From assembly GCF_000296815.2 (NCBI RefSeq), contig NZ_CAIT01000010.1:372001-436000 (forward strand): DNA of 64,000 bases, in the 5' to 3' direction. A model generated the notes under the pieces. It had not been told where the DNA came from. It saw only the letters and a list, made by a program, of their open reading frames with translations, and did no database searches. The stretch is from Fibrisoma limi BUZ 3. GTDB taxonomy: Bacteria; Bacteroidota; Bacteroidia; Cytophagales; Spirosomataceae. Positions 43,128-52,358 of this stretch are shown here, piece by piece. The position numbers and the translations under genes are program-made. Each line of letters opens with the position of its first letter. The first letter of the stretch is position 1.

Positions 43128-46100
43128 TCAAAAGAAAAACCCAACCCGCAACATGGGAATCCGGTCCTCGCGCGACAGGGCATACAGTACCGAAATAACG
43201 GCCGTGTTGTACGGTGCCAGCCAGATACCCCCGCCGTAACCGTGGTGCCAGACCCGCGAGTTTTCGCCGGTGTACCAGACGCGCCCTACGTCGTTGAACG
43301 CAACCAGGCCTGCATAGGCCGGAAACAGGTAAGTCTTGATGGTGAATAGCTGAAGTCGCAGGTCAAGGTTGTGGTAGAACGCCTGATCGCCCGAAAAGCG
43401 GGTTCGCCGGAAGCCCCGCAGGTTGGTCAACCCGCCGAGCGTACTGGCCTGGAAGAACTCGTACCGATCGCTCAGATTCAGGCTCGTTCCGAAGCGGGTC
43501 GCAATGGTGAGAACGGTCGGCAGGCGGATACTACCGTAGAAAGCAATCTCTGACTGAAGCTGCGTGAATGATTTAGATTGATCGTTGAGGCCCCGGTAGC
43601 CGGTAAACTGCGTCCGCCAGAATACCCCGCGCGTAGTCAGCAACGGATTGTTCCGGGTATCGACCGAGAAGCCTGCCTTCAGGCCACCGTACAGAAAGGA
43701 ACTGAACAGGCGCTTTCCATCCGGAATTGACTGGGCATAGTCGCGAATGAATTTGGGTTGCTCGTCTTCCAGTTCAACCCGTTCGATTGCCGGGCCGTAG
43801 AAGAACCGCGCTTTCCCAACCCGATGCTGCAACAACGTCGACAGGCTCCAGTTCTCGAAACGAACGCGGTAGTAATTGACGCCCCGCTCTTCTTTATTGA
43901 ACACGGTTTCGTTGCCCAGTCCAAAGAAGTTCTGCACGAAGTTAGGCGCCTGGATATTTCCGTTAACGACCAGATCCGTACGGCCGATCAGATCCGTAAA
44001 CGTACCGTCGTAGCGGAAATTATAGGCATTCGTGGCAAATGCGTAGTTGCCCGTAAAGCGGTGCTGCTGCGCAAACGGTTCTTTACGGAATCCCTGTGTC
44101 CTGCGTAGGATGCCGCCCCCGATGAACAGTCCGTCGTCCGGGTTGAGCTGAACCGACAGCAGTGGCATAGTCAGGTTGTACTTAAAGGCCAAACGGTCGT
44201 ACGTATTGACAGCTTTGTCATCCGATAATAAACTACGCGTCTCTGAGCCACCTGTCAGCGTCGTGTTTTTGCGCAGGTCATACACCCGTGTTTTACGGGC
44301 CAGCCCTCGTACCGACGAGCTGTCGATAATAATATCGTCGCCTTTACCGCCGATAATGCGGACCAGACTGCCGGTGGGGGCTGTGCCGTGCACCACAAAT
44401 CGGTCGTCACCCCCCAGACCGTAGAGCCGCATTTCCCGGGTTTCGGCCGGGTCGAACGTGCGGCTGTAGAGTCGTTTGCCAGCCTGTCCTTCGTCGGTGA
44501 GCTTGTACATTACAACGTCCGTGTGCCCATCGGGGCGCCGGGTTACGTCAAACAGTTCGTCCTTGTCGCTGCCAACTACGTCAACGGCTTTGGCCAGAAA
44601 TCGGTACTGCTGCTCGGCGTAGCGAGTCAGGTCCGACCGGCGCTGCCGTAATTTGGCGGCAATATCGTTGGCACTTAAGGAGCGGGCGGGCTCAGGAATC
44701 TGGCGCATGGACAGGGCAATAACCGAATCGGTCAGAACCTGTTTCAGGGAGTCGGCGATGGATAGCCAGTCGGCGCGATCGGGTTCGGTCATGAACGTAC
44801 GGTCGAAGAAACGGGCGTTGGTGTTCAACCCCGGTACGTCGCGGATGGTGAAGTCGAACCCCTGGAATTTGGGCAACAGCCACCGTCGGGTAGCAATGGC
44901 CGGAATGATACCCTGATTGACGAAGAACGCCTGATCACGGTCGCGGGGAATCGGTTCGAACGTCAGACCTTTGCTGGTTTTGAAACTGGCCCAGCGCCAT
45001 TGGTCATCGTGGCGGTCCCAGTCGCCAATCCACATATCGAACAGCCGGGCGCGCACGACCGATCGCTGGTTGACGCGGTTATCGTTGTCGTCCTGAAGTT
45101 TGTCGAGGAGCTTGGCGGTGCTGTAGGTTTTTGTTGTATTGCCAAACAGGCCGGTTCCCTTGTAGTTGCCATCGGCTCGTTCCTCAAACAACATCAACGT
45201 ATTGGCGAACAATCGCTGGTACTCACCCAACGTAGTATCGTTGGGTGTTACGACCACCTGCGGGTGGGTATGCAGCAGCCCGGCAGTTTCGGCCAGTGGG
45301 GCCACCGCCAGGGCTCCAAATGGGTGCTCTGCCGAAATCTGGTCCTGTACGATGTCATTGACTACCCCACTACGAATAGCGGCCGGAATGGCTTTGGCCG
45401 GGTATTTTTCAATGGATCGGAGCGCAAATTCGCGCTCATTCTTGTCAATAAGCTGCAGCGATAGGGTTTGCATACCCCCTCCACGCTTGGTTGGCGTGAG
45501 CCCACGAGCGTTTATGTCGATGACGGGCAGGGTGTACGGCTGCGTCCAGACATCCCGGTAATTACTGCCGAGCCAGAGTTGCCTGCCGGGGCCGGCTGCG
45601 TAGTGGCTTCCCGGTACAATACGTACGCTGTCGGGTGTTTCGCTATTGGACGATTGCTCGGTTAGAGATTCGGGCCGCAGCGGGATGGTCGTTTTATACA
45701 GAAGCTGCCCCGTTGGGTTAACGGCGTCGGGGGTGAAAAACGAAATGGTAACGGAGTCGCCAGCCACAAAATCCAGCCGGGCAAATCCCTGCTTCTCGAC
45801 GGCAAACAACGATTCGCGCCCTTTGCTGACGTGCGAGTGCTTTGAACCGCTGCCGCTGGTCAGGTAATGGAGGCTATCGTGCCGAATCAGTTGCAGGTTA
45901 TGATCATGTCCGTTGACGTAAATCAGGTTGCGGTACTTATTGAAAACGGCCACCATGCCATTCCGCATCTCCCTGTACACCGGATTCGGAATGTCCTGCA
46001 GGCTACCAAATACCGAACGATAGACCGGATAAATGGACCCGATCACCGGTAGCGGCAGGTAAAGCCATTTTCGTGAGGCCGTGAGGGGGAATAGGTGATC

Positions 46101-46775
46101 TTTCAGGGTAAAATACCCACCGTGCTCGCCCCGGCTATACATGGGATGGTGACCAGCCACGACAACCCGCCGGTGCCGGTTGCGGTAGAGGATATCATCC
46201 AGTTGCGTCAGGAAATCCGGCAGGGTTTTGGTGCTACAATCCGAGCTCTCGCCGGGCTTGTCCCAGGGAAACAGCCAGTACTGCGTATCGACCAGCACCA
46301 GCGTCAGTGAGTCGGATAAGGCTAATTCAACGGGACCTGGGCAACCATCCTTTGGAAAAAAGACGTCCTCACGCCCGGTATATTGCCGGACAAAATCCTG
46401 CTGGTTCCGGATGCGTTGCCAGCCGTCGCGTCGCCCCTTATCCCAGTCGTGATTACCCGGAATGGCAAACATCCGGCCTTTAAACGCCTGCTGCAAATCA
46501 AGCTGGTCGCGGAGCCGTCGTTCAGCTTCGTCCCGGCCGGGTTGATCAGCATCCGGTAATCCAAACTGGTAGATGTTATCCCCCAGCAGAATCAGTGAAC
46601 TGTTCGGCCCCGTTGCTGATAAATGAGCGCGAAGCGTAGTCAGCACCGGATCACCCCCGGCTTTGGGGGCACCGGCATCACCGAGCAGAAAGACAGTATA
46701 GGAAGGCGACTGCGCGTTTACAAGCCGAAAACAGCATCCAACAAGCAGTGTAATCAAACGTAAATGACGGATCAT
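43128..46775 (-). CDS. Metallophosphoesterase fused to Omp85-like outer-membrane barrel
   Basis: The protein has 1215 residues with signal peptide 1-21. A calcineurin-like phosphoesterase fills 25-330: D33 in LLGDAG, D66/N67 in LLGDNIY, N108/H109 in IPGNHDW, then GHHPMY and GHDHN. The middle (560-630) contains FDMWIGDWDRHDDQWRW and PIPRDRDQAFF, reminiscent of catalytic loops in atypical kinases. The C-terminal part from ~870 is an Omp85/surface-antigen barrel with LRGFRRTRFSGD near 1120. The phosphoesterase would therefore be held at the outer membrane. The family exists in Bacteroidota, but the substrate is unknown. Confidence 0.87.
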   Translation of the reverse strand: MIRHLRLITLLVGCCFRLVNAQSPSYTVFLLGDAGAPKAGGDPVLTTLRAHLSATGPNSSLILLGDNIYQFGLPDADQPGRDEAERRLRDQLDLQQAFKGRMFAIPGNHDWDKGRRDGWQRIRNQQDFVRQYTGREDVFFPKDGCPGPVELALSDSLTLVLVDTQYWLFPWDKPGESSDCSTKTLPDFLTQLDDILYRNRHRRVVVAGHHPMYSRGEHGGYFTLKDHLFPLTASRKWLYLPLPVIGSIYPVYRSVFGSLQDIPNPVYREMRNGMVAVFNKYRNLIYVNGHDHNLQLIRHDSLHYLTSGSGSKHSHVSKGRESLFAVEKQGFARLDFVAGDSVTISFFTPDAVNPTGQLLYKTTIPLRPESLTEQSSNSETPDSVRIVPGSHYAAGPGRQLWLGSNYRDVWTQPYTLPVIDINARGLTPTKRGGGMQTLSLQLIDKNEREFALRSIEKYPAKAIPAAIRSGVVNDIVQDQISAEHPFGALAVAPLAETAGLLHTHPQVVVTPNDTTLGEYQRLFANTLMLFEERADGNYKGTGLFGNTTKTYSTAKLLDKLQDDNDNRVNQRSVVRARLFDMWIGDWDRHDDQWRWASFKTSKGLTFEPIPRDRDQAFFVNQGIIPAIATRRWLLPKFQGFDFTIRDVPGLNTNARFFDRTFMTEPDRADWLSIADSLKQVLTDSVIALSMRQIPEPARSLSANDIAAKLRQRRSDLTRYAEQQYRFLAKAVDVVGSDKDELFDVTRRPDGHTDVVMYKLTDEGQAGKRLYSRTFDPAETREMRLYGLGGDDRFVVHGTAPTGSLVRIIGGKGDDIIIDSSSVRGLARKTRVYDLRKNTTLTGGSETRSLLSDDKAVNTYDRLAFKYNLTMPLLSVQLNPDDGLFIGGGILRRTQGFRKEPFAQQHRFTGNYAFATNAYNFRYDGTFTDLIGRTDLVVNGNIQAPNFVQNFFGLGNETVFNKEERGVNYYRVRFENWSLSTLLQHRVGKARFFYGPAIERVELEDEQPKFIRDYAQSIPDGKRLFSSFLYGGLKAGFSVDTRNNPLLTTRGVFWRTQFTGYRGLNDQSKSFTQLQSEIAFYGSIRLPTVLTIATRFGTSLNLSDRYEFFQASTLGGLTNLRGFRRTRFSGDQAFYHNLDLRLQLFTIKTYLFPAYAGLVAFNDVGRVWYTGENSRVWHHGYGGGIWLAPYNTAVISVLYALSREDRIPMLRVGFFF

Positions 46776-46865
46776 AGCTACCGAACGTAGATCTCAGATA
46801 GATACCAGAAAAAGAGGCAACTACGCTGGCTTATCGGCAAAACCGGAAGCCTGACCATCCATCAG

Positions 46866-47753
46866 TCAGTTGGAGGCAAACCGGAGCAGATAGCCATTTT
46901 CGTTTTTCCCTCCTTCGCTGGCAATGAACAGCGTACCGTCTGGAGCAAAGCAAATACCCTCCGGCTGGCGGAACAACTGCTTATCTAACCCCACAGATGA
47001 TAAAATCGTGCCGTTGGGTTTGGTAACAATCAGTCGATGCCCATCCGAGGCCAGGATATAATACTCACCTGTTTTGGGATGCACGGCAATACCTGCTGGC
47101 TTTACCTCCCCTGAATCGTTTCCTCCATCCGAGAAAGCTTTAATGTCATCTTGTTTGAGAACAGGGCCTTTGTACATGGTTCCGTATTCCAGACCGTAGT
47201 AATAGATGGGTCGGTCTGAGCCACTAGCCGCGTCTTTCGTAGCCAGGAGGAGGGCTTTTAGTTTGGGATCATACCCAAGTCCCTCTACGTCGTTTTTGCC
47301 GGGTAACCCAATTTTTATGTGCCGTACCTGGGCTCCTCCGCCCCCCAGCATTTTAACACTCCCATCAGACGGAGTGAAGTGATAAATTTCGCCGTCGCTG
47401 CGGAGGGCGTATAATTCGCCGTTGACAAACTCTACACCCTCATAGTCACCTTTTCGGCCAAAAATCTGTTCATCAACTACGCGTTTTTGATTGAGGTCGA
47501 AAATGAATACGACGGCCAGTTCATCCTGGATCAGAGCCAGGCGGCCGGGTTTATAGTAACTAAGGCCCGAAACTTCCGTCAAATCACCGGTCAGATCATA
47601 CCGTTCGGTGGGTTTTGTCAGGTCGTAGGGAATGGGAGCGCTGGTTTTAGCCGATTCAGTTGTCTCGCCATCCGCCTTCCGGGATTGTTTACACCCTATG
47701 AACAAATTGATGGTCAGACTGGTAAGTACGACCAGATTGAGAAAGAAACGCAT
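46866..47753 (-). CDS. SdiA-regulated-like lipoprotein
   Basis: The protein has 295 residues. The lipobox INLFIGC occurs at the end of a 20-residue signal, so it is lipid-anchored. The mature protein is a small propeller of the SdiA-regulated/SMP-30-like type: DLTEVSGLSYYKPGRLALIQ, VFIFDLNQKRVV, DYEGVEFVNGELYALRSDGE, NDVEGLGYDPKLKALLLATK, AGIAVHPKTGEYYILASDG and PEGICFAPDGTLFIASEGG. It may bind or turn over a small ligand. It is downstream of nothing on its strand within 60 bp and diverges from the HD-domain gene at 47817, starting about 60 bp apart. Confidence 0.85.
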   Translation of the reverse strand: MRFFLNLVVLTSLTINLFIGCKQSRKADGETTESAKTSAPIPYDLTKPTERYDLTGDLTEVSGLSYYKPGRLALIQDELAVVFIFDLNQKRVVDEQIFGRKGDYEGVEFVNGELYALRSDGEIYHFTPSDGSVKMLGGGGAQVRHIKIGLPGKNDVEGLGYDPKLKALLLATKDAASGSDRPIYYYGLEYGTMYKGPVLKQDDIKAFSDGGNDSGEVKPAGIAVHPKTGEYYILASDGHRLIVTKPNGTILSSVGLDKQLFRQPEGICFAPDGTLFIASEGGKNENGYLLRFASN

Positions 47754-47816
47754 ATGGACAATTACTTTTTACACGTTAAGTAATAACTTTCAGACAAGTA
47801 TAGCGAAACAATCAGC

Positions 47817-49025
47817 ATGATAGCGGAAGAAACATCGTTGCTGGCCCAGACGCGAGCGTATGCTGAGTCGGTTTTGGGGCAGATTTCTCCGGATTACACC
47901 TATCACAACCTGTCGCACACGCAGGCAGTGGTGGAGTTTGCCGATGAGATTGCCGTTCATGAGGGACTGCTGGATACCGACCGCGAAACGGTATTGATTG
48001 CGGCCTGGCTTCACGACGTAGGGTACCGGATGAGCTGCGATAATCACGAAGCTATCGGGGTTGATATGGCGCGTCCATTCCTGATTGAACACGGCCTGCC
48101 GACCGACCGCATCGAGCAGGTAGTCCGCTGCATTGAGGCTACCCGTATGCCCCAGAATCCACGGGGAAATCGGTTGGCAGAAATTCTCTGCGACGCCGAC
48201 ATGGGGCATCTGGCCGCCAGTGATTTTGCGGAACGGAGCGAAATGTTACGACAGGAGTTGAAACGGACCGGCGTTAAAATCGGCAAAAAGAAATGGCTTA
48301 AAAAAACCGCCGAGCTGATCGAACATCATCAGTATTTTACGGCCTATGCCCGTCAGGCATTTGAGCCACGCAAGGCGGCTAATCTGGTTAAGCTACAACG
48401 CCAGATTGCCGAGCAGAAAGACGATGAAAAGGATGAAATAAGCTGGCCCGACGAGCGGGCTGACAAGGAGCCTAAGCCGGATAAAGACAAAAATCGTCGG
48501 CCGGAACGGGGCGTTGAAACCATGTTTCGGCTGACGTCGCAGAACCACTTCCAGCTCAGTGCCATGGCCGATACCAAGGCAAACATCATGATCTCCATCA
48601 ATACGATTGTCGTGTCGTTGGTGCTGAGTATTCTGCTGCGTAAGCTTGAAGAGTGGCCCATGCTGACGCTCCCGACTGCAATGCTGACCATCACCTGCGT
48701 GCTGGCAACGGTATTGGCCGTATTGGCCACCCGCCCGAACGTAACGACGGGGCGGTTTAGCCGGGCCGACATCGAGAATAAAACGGCTAACCTGCTGTTT
48801 TTCGGCAATTTTCACCGCATGGAGCTGGACGATTATGAGTGGGGTATGCGGCACATGATGAACGATGCCGATTTTCTCTACTCCAGCATGACCCGCGACA
48901 TTTATTACCTTGGGAAAGTACTGGGCCGAAAGTATAAGCTGCTGCGCTGGTCATACACAGTGTTCATGGTCGGTTTTGTACTGTCAGTGCTGGCATTTGG
49001 GGGGGCGGCTTATCTGAGTCGGTAG
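47817..49025 (+). CDS. HD-domain phosphohydrolase fused to Pycsar effector-like membrane domain
   Basis: The protein has 402 residues. The HD domain (20-180) keeps H34 (NLSHT), H66-D67 (WLHDVGY) and D127 (CDADMGHL), so phosphohydrolase activity is plausible. A charged linker (200-232) leads to a second domain: MFRLTSQNHFQLSAMADTKA with ADTKANIMISINTIV (251-265), two membrane segments (263-304) and a third at 380-399. This second part matches the DUF5706/Pycsar-effector type seen in cyclic-pyrimidine defence systems. A nucleotide hydrolase joined to such a domain suggests signal turnover or a second trigger. No pyrimidine cyclase is adjacent; the odd cyclase at 41071 is 5.4 kb away. Confidence 0.85.
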   Translation: MIAEETSLLAQTRAYAESVLGQISPDYTYHNLSHTQAVVEFADEIAVHEGLLDTDRETVLIAAWLHDVGYRMSCDNHEAIGVDMARPFLIEHGLPTDRIEQVVRCIEATRMPQNPRGNRLAEILCDADMGHLAASDFAERSEMLRQELKRTGVKIGKKKWLKKTAELIEHHQYFTAYARQAFEPRKAANLVKLQRQIAEQKDDEKDEISWPDERADKEPKPDKDKNRRPERGVETMFRLTSQNHFQLSAMADTKANIMISINTIVVSLVLSILLRKLEEWPMLTLPTAMLTITCVLATVLAVLATRPNVTTGRFSRADIENKTANLLFFGNFHRMELDDYEWGMRHMMNDADFLYSSMTRDIYYLGKVLGRKYKLLRWSYTVFMVGFVLSVLAFGGAAYLSR

Positions 49026-49083
49026 TGAACTGTTCACGCTGAGTAGCTTTGGATTTCAGAACACTATTTCCTTTTTGGTATCA

Positions 49084-49115
49084 AAAAAAGCACAAGCCCC
49101 GGCTTGTGCTTTTTT
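49084..49115 (+). terminator. Intrinsic terminator
   Basis: AAAAAAGCACAAGCC (49084-49098) pairs with GGCTTGTGCTTTTTT (49101-49115), leaving a tiny loop and a T6 run at the end. It serves the HD gene ending at 49025 and may stop readthrough in both directions because of the A run. Confidence 0.9.
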
Positions 49116-49147
49116 CGTAGTTTCGCCCTGCCTAACCAATGTGCAGC

Positions 49148-50521
49148 ATGAAAAAACCGATTATTCTTCTCTTTTCTGTTCTTTTTACTACGTATTCATT
49201 CGGCCAGACGGTAAATATTGAGCGAGATCCGCAAATCGCTGAACTGGTTACTCAAGTATCGGCCGATAGCCTGCGGGCCCACATCAACGGACTGGTCAGT
49301 TTCGGTACCCGTCACACGCTCAGTACGACGTCTGACAAGAAAAAAGGCATCGGCGCGGCCCGGCAGTGGATTTTGGGTAAGTTTCAGCAATACGCAAAGC
49401 AGTCGGGTGGGCGACTGACGGCCACGCTCGATACGTGGACGCTCCAGCCCGACGGTCGACGTATTGACAAGCCCGCCGACATGGGCAATGTGATGGCGAC
49501 GCTCAAAGGAACCGATCCCAACGACGACCGGATTTTCATCGTTCAGGGCCATATGGATAGCCGCGTAACGAATGTTATGAACCGCGAATCGGATGCGCCC
49601 GGCGCTAACGACGACGGTTCAGGAACGGCGGCTGTAATTGAGCTTTGTCGCGTAATGAGTAAATCGCAGTTTCCGGCTACAATCATTTTTGTCACCCTAA
49701 CGGGTGAGGAGCAGGGTCTGCTGGGTGCCGAGCACCTGGCCGAACGCGCCATTAAGGAAAAATGGAACGTTGACGCCGTTCTGAATAACGACATCATGGG
49801 TTCGAACAATAGTAACGAAACCCGGATCATTGATAATACCCGGCTGCGGGTTTTCAGCGAGGGGCTACCCGCCAGTTTGTTGAGAGACAGCACCGGGCGC
49901 ATTGGTCAAATCCGGCAGTTTGGCAACGAAAACGACGGGAAAGCCCGCACGCTGGCTCGCTATGTGAAGGAAGTTGGCGAACGCTACGTCGAAAACCTGG
50001 AAGTGGTCATGATTTACCGAAATGACCGGTATTTGCGTGGGGGCGATCACACGCCGTTCGTTCAGCGGGGCATGGCGGCCGTTCGTTTCACCGAAATGAA
50101 CGAGAATTATGATCATCAGCACCAGGATCTGAGGGTTGAAAATGGAACGGAATACGGCGACTACGCCAAATTCATGGATTTTGAATACCTGCGGAAAAAC
50201 ACGGCGCTTAACCTGGCCTGTCTGGCGAATCTGGCCAAATCGCCGTCAGTACCTGAGAAAGTTACCATCGACGTACGGAATCTAACCAATTCAACGGCGC
50301 TGTACTGGCAGGCTCCTAAAACATCAACAGGCCGTAAGATACGTGGCTATTACGTACTTATGCGGGAAACACACTGGCCCTTCTGGCAGAAAAAATTCTT
50401 TACAACCAAACTGGGTATGACTCTTCCATACTCAAAAGATAATTACTACTTCGCCGTTCAGTCAGTAAGTGAGGATGGTAACGAAAGTTTGCCGGTTTTA
50501 CCGGTGCCGAATCTTCGGTGA
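49148..50521 (+). CDS. Secreted M28-family metallopeptidase
   Basis: The protein has 457 residues with signal peptide 1-19 (MKKPIILLFSVLFTTYSFGQ). Zinc ligands of the M28 type: H in VQGHMDSR, D in GANDDGSGTAAVIEL, E-E in TLTGEEQGLLGAEH, with a further Asp/His later (NNDIMG and DHQHQDLRV). The catalytic domain is about 40-380. The last ~75 residues are a FN3-like module (VTIDVRNLTNSTALYWQAPK), often found on secreted Bacteroidota peptidases. ATG 49148 is used rather than one 9 nt upstream. An inverted-repeat terminator precedes it, so it is monocistronic. Confidence 0.9.
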   Translation: MKKPIILLFSVLFTTYSFGQTVNIERDPQIAELVTQVSADSLRAHINGLVSFGTRHTLSTTSDKKKGIGAARQWILGKFQQYAKQSGGRLTATLDTWTLQPDGRRIDKPADMGNVMATLKGTDPNDDRIFIVQGHMDSRVTNVMNRESDAPGANDDGSGTAAVIELCRVMSKSQFPATIIFVTLTGEEQGLLGAEHLAERAIKEKWNVDAVLNNDIMGSNNSNETRIIDNTRLRVFSEGLPASLLRDSTGRIGQIRQFGNENDGKARTLARYVKEVGERYVENLEVVMIYRNDRYLRGGDHTPFVQRGMAAVRFTEMNENYDHQHQDLRVENGTEYGDYAKFMDFEYLRKNTALNLACLANLAKSPSVPEKVTIDVRNLTNSTALYWQAPKTSTGRKIRGYYVLMRETHWPFWQKKFFTTKLGMTLPYSKDNYYFAVQSVSEDGNESLPVLPVPNLR

Positions 50522-50599
50522 GCTTGAATTAGTGGTAAGTGGTTTATTGCGAAAACCTTCGCCGTAAACAAGCAAAGAGAATGGATTTTTCAAAATTGA

Positions 50600-50640
50600 A
50601 GCGCCACTGCTTTTATCGTAAAAGATAAGGCAGTGGCGCT
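50600..50640 (+). terminator. Intrinsic terminator after the M28 gene
   Basis: AGCGCCACTGC (50600-50610) pairs with GCAGTGGCGCT (50630-50640), with an A/T-rich loop of 19 nt that can itself partly fold, and TTATTTTATT directly after. It serves the M28 gene ending at 50521 and may also stop the minus-strand gene at 50775. Confidence 0.75.
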
Positions 50641-50774
50641 TTATTTTATTGATACGTATAAAGTAATAAGATGACTAGTATAAACGTCTAATACGATAGA
50701 TAAATAATGTCAGATTAGTATGTAGCGTTCTATTTTTAGCTTTTTAAGAATTGTTTGTAACGAATAAATGCAAA

Positions 50775-51212
50775 TTATAAGTAGCGGTGATTGCCCGGCC
50801 GGTAATAAACAGTATCAACCATTGGCACTTTAGGTTGTTCAAATACAAAGCGACGGCGGCAGGTCCGCAGTTGTTTTATAGACTTCTGCGAGACATTAAA
50901 GTAACAATTCACGCCATCCCGCTCATACACGAATCCCTCGCCAATCATCGCGACAATTACCTCGCCCTGGGATAGTTTATAGCCCAACGCATCTTCAATC
51001 CAGGTTTTGAGTCGAAAACTATTCGTATTGAGTTGAATAGTTTTTATTGGTACTAAATATTCACGGACCAACGCACGAACTGATTCAATGCGGTCAGTAC
51101 GGAAACTGTCATCACGTTGCTTGTTGAAGCCAGCTTTGAACCCATTGACGTCTAAGTCAGATGGTACCGAAACACCAGCAACTGTAATACGCGGAAATGG
51201 AGTTGCTCCCAT
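50775..51212 (-). CDS. Small protein of unknown function in AT-rich flank
   Basis: The protein has 145 residues, no signal peptide, and no recognised family. It is mixed alpha/beta with a basic C-terminal part (SIKQLRTCRRRFVFEQPKVP). Central strands such as KLSQGEVIVAMIGEGFVYER are consistent with a small folded domain. Base composition here is lower in G+C than in the rest of the window, matching the AT-rich gap beyond its start. It lies between the M28 gene and the biosynthetic cluster, so its link to the cluster is open. Confidence 0.55.
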   Translation of the reverse strand: MGATPFPRITVAGVSVPSDLDVNGFKAGFNKQRDDSFRTDRIESVRALVREYLVPIKTIQLNTNSFRLKTWIEDALGYKLSQGEVIVAMIGEGFVYERDGVNCYFNVSQKSIKQLRTCRRRFVFEQPKVPMVDTVYYRPGNHRYL

Positions 51213-52358
51213 AATACTAAATTAGTTACGTTACGATGAACAAAATCTGGAACTTCTGAAATTGTGTTAATCTTTTTCCGATTCTGAACTTTAGACTAAG
51301 AGAATGAACAGAGGTAACAGCCAACTTATTTTTTTTACAGTATAGTCTAGTTAATGCTTGAATAAAAAAGTATATAAAGAAACTGCTGACAAATAAAATT
51401 AATTAGATGGTAGCCTATATTCTTTAGCTCTAATTTAGAAACAGAGTAGTTATTAAATCCGTATGAAAGAGAGACAGTCGACCCCTTACTATGCAGCAAG
51501 TTCGAAATTTTAGATGTGGATGAAGTTTAATTTTGCTTTATAAGTGTAAAGTATTAGTCACAAGTGTTAGATAATTTCTAATAAATGTCACTACTAAATA
51601 GTTAACAATTAATTTTTATAAAAGATCAAAAATTATGATATTTCTAATTAGTAGTATAATTATTATAACTCAATTAAATATTTTTTAATTGGTTTTTAAT
51701 ATGGCTTGTATTACTAACATAAAAGAAAAATTATAAAAAATATTGATAAAACTTAAAGATATATTACCGGTTTTAATAAAACTAAAAACTAATAAGTTAG
51801 ATTCTAAAATCATTATAACCTTAAAGCTTGTCAGTTAACCGCCTGATTTTTATTTCTGTATGCTCTATTAATTTCAGTCGTAAGAAAAAAATTGTAAATA
51901 TTGACATGTTACCGCAGGGAGTACATGAACTTACAGAGGCTGACAATTTAGCCGGAGATTGACTAATCACACTGTCTTGCAGAGCAGGTTATTGAAAAGA
52001 ACTTGATTGCAACTGTAATTTATTTGTTGATTAGTAGCAATTAGGTAGTCGTGAGATAAGGAAAGATTTGAACTTAATAATCGAAATCTTATACGCATAA
52101 AAGAATCATATACAATTATAGCTGAGAGATAAGTAAGAAGGGGATCTTTTAGGTGAGGCTCGCAAATAGTTGTTATAGATTGTTTATAAAAATGTCATAT
52201 AAGGTAACTAAAGTTTCTAAATTAATCCTATACTCTCCAGGAAGAATAAGGCTTTAAGAAATTAAATGATAAAATAAGATAACGCCTGACACCTTATTTC
52301 GTCTAAAGAAACAGAGATGTTTCTCGATAAAGCAGGCATACAAACGATATAGAAGTAA
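51213..52358. other. AT-rich intergenic region of 1.1 kb
   Basis: No supported gene, RNA or repeat is visible. Between about 51340 and 52260 the sequence is extremely rich in A and T, with long runs lacking G or C. Near the end, a 12-codon reading frame (52317-52352, ATGTTTCTCGATAAA...) stops 6 nt before the large NRPS gene; this may be chance or a leader. The region probably carries the promoter(s) of the biosynthetic cluster and could mark the border of acquired DNA. Confidence 0.6.

Noticed and set aside
43128-46775. GGKGDD-type calcium-binding (RTX) repeat in the phosphoesterase fusion
   Set aside because: Only one copy is present (GGKGDDIIID); RTX function needs several.
51701-51736. 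Twelve-codon frame starting ATGGCTTGT in the AT-rich gap
   Set aside because: Too short, no ribosome site or context, and expected by chance in such AT-rich DNA.
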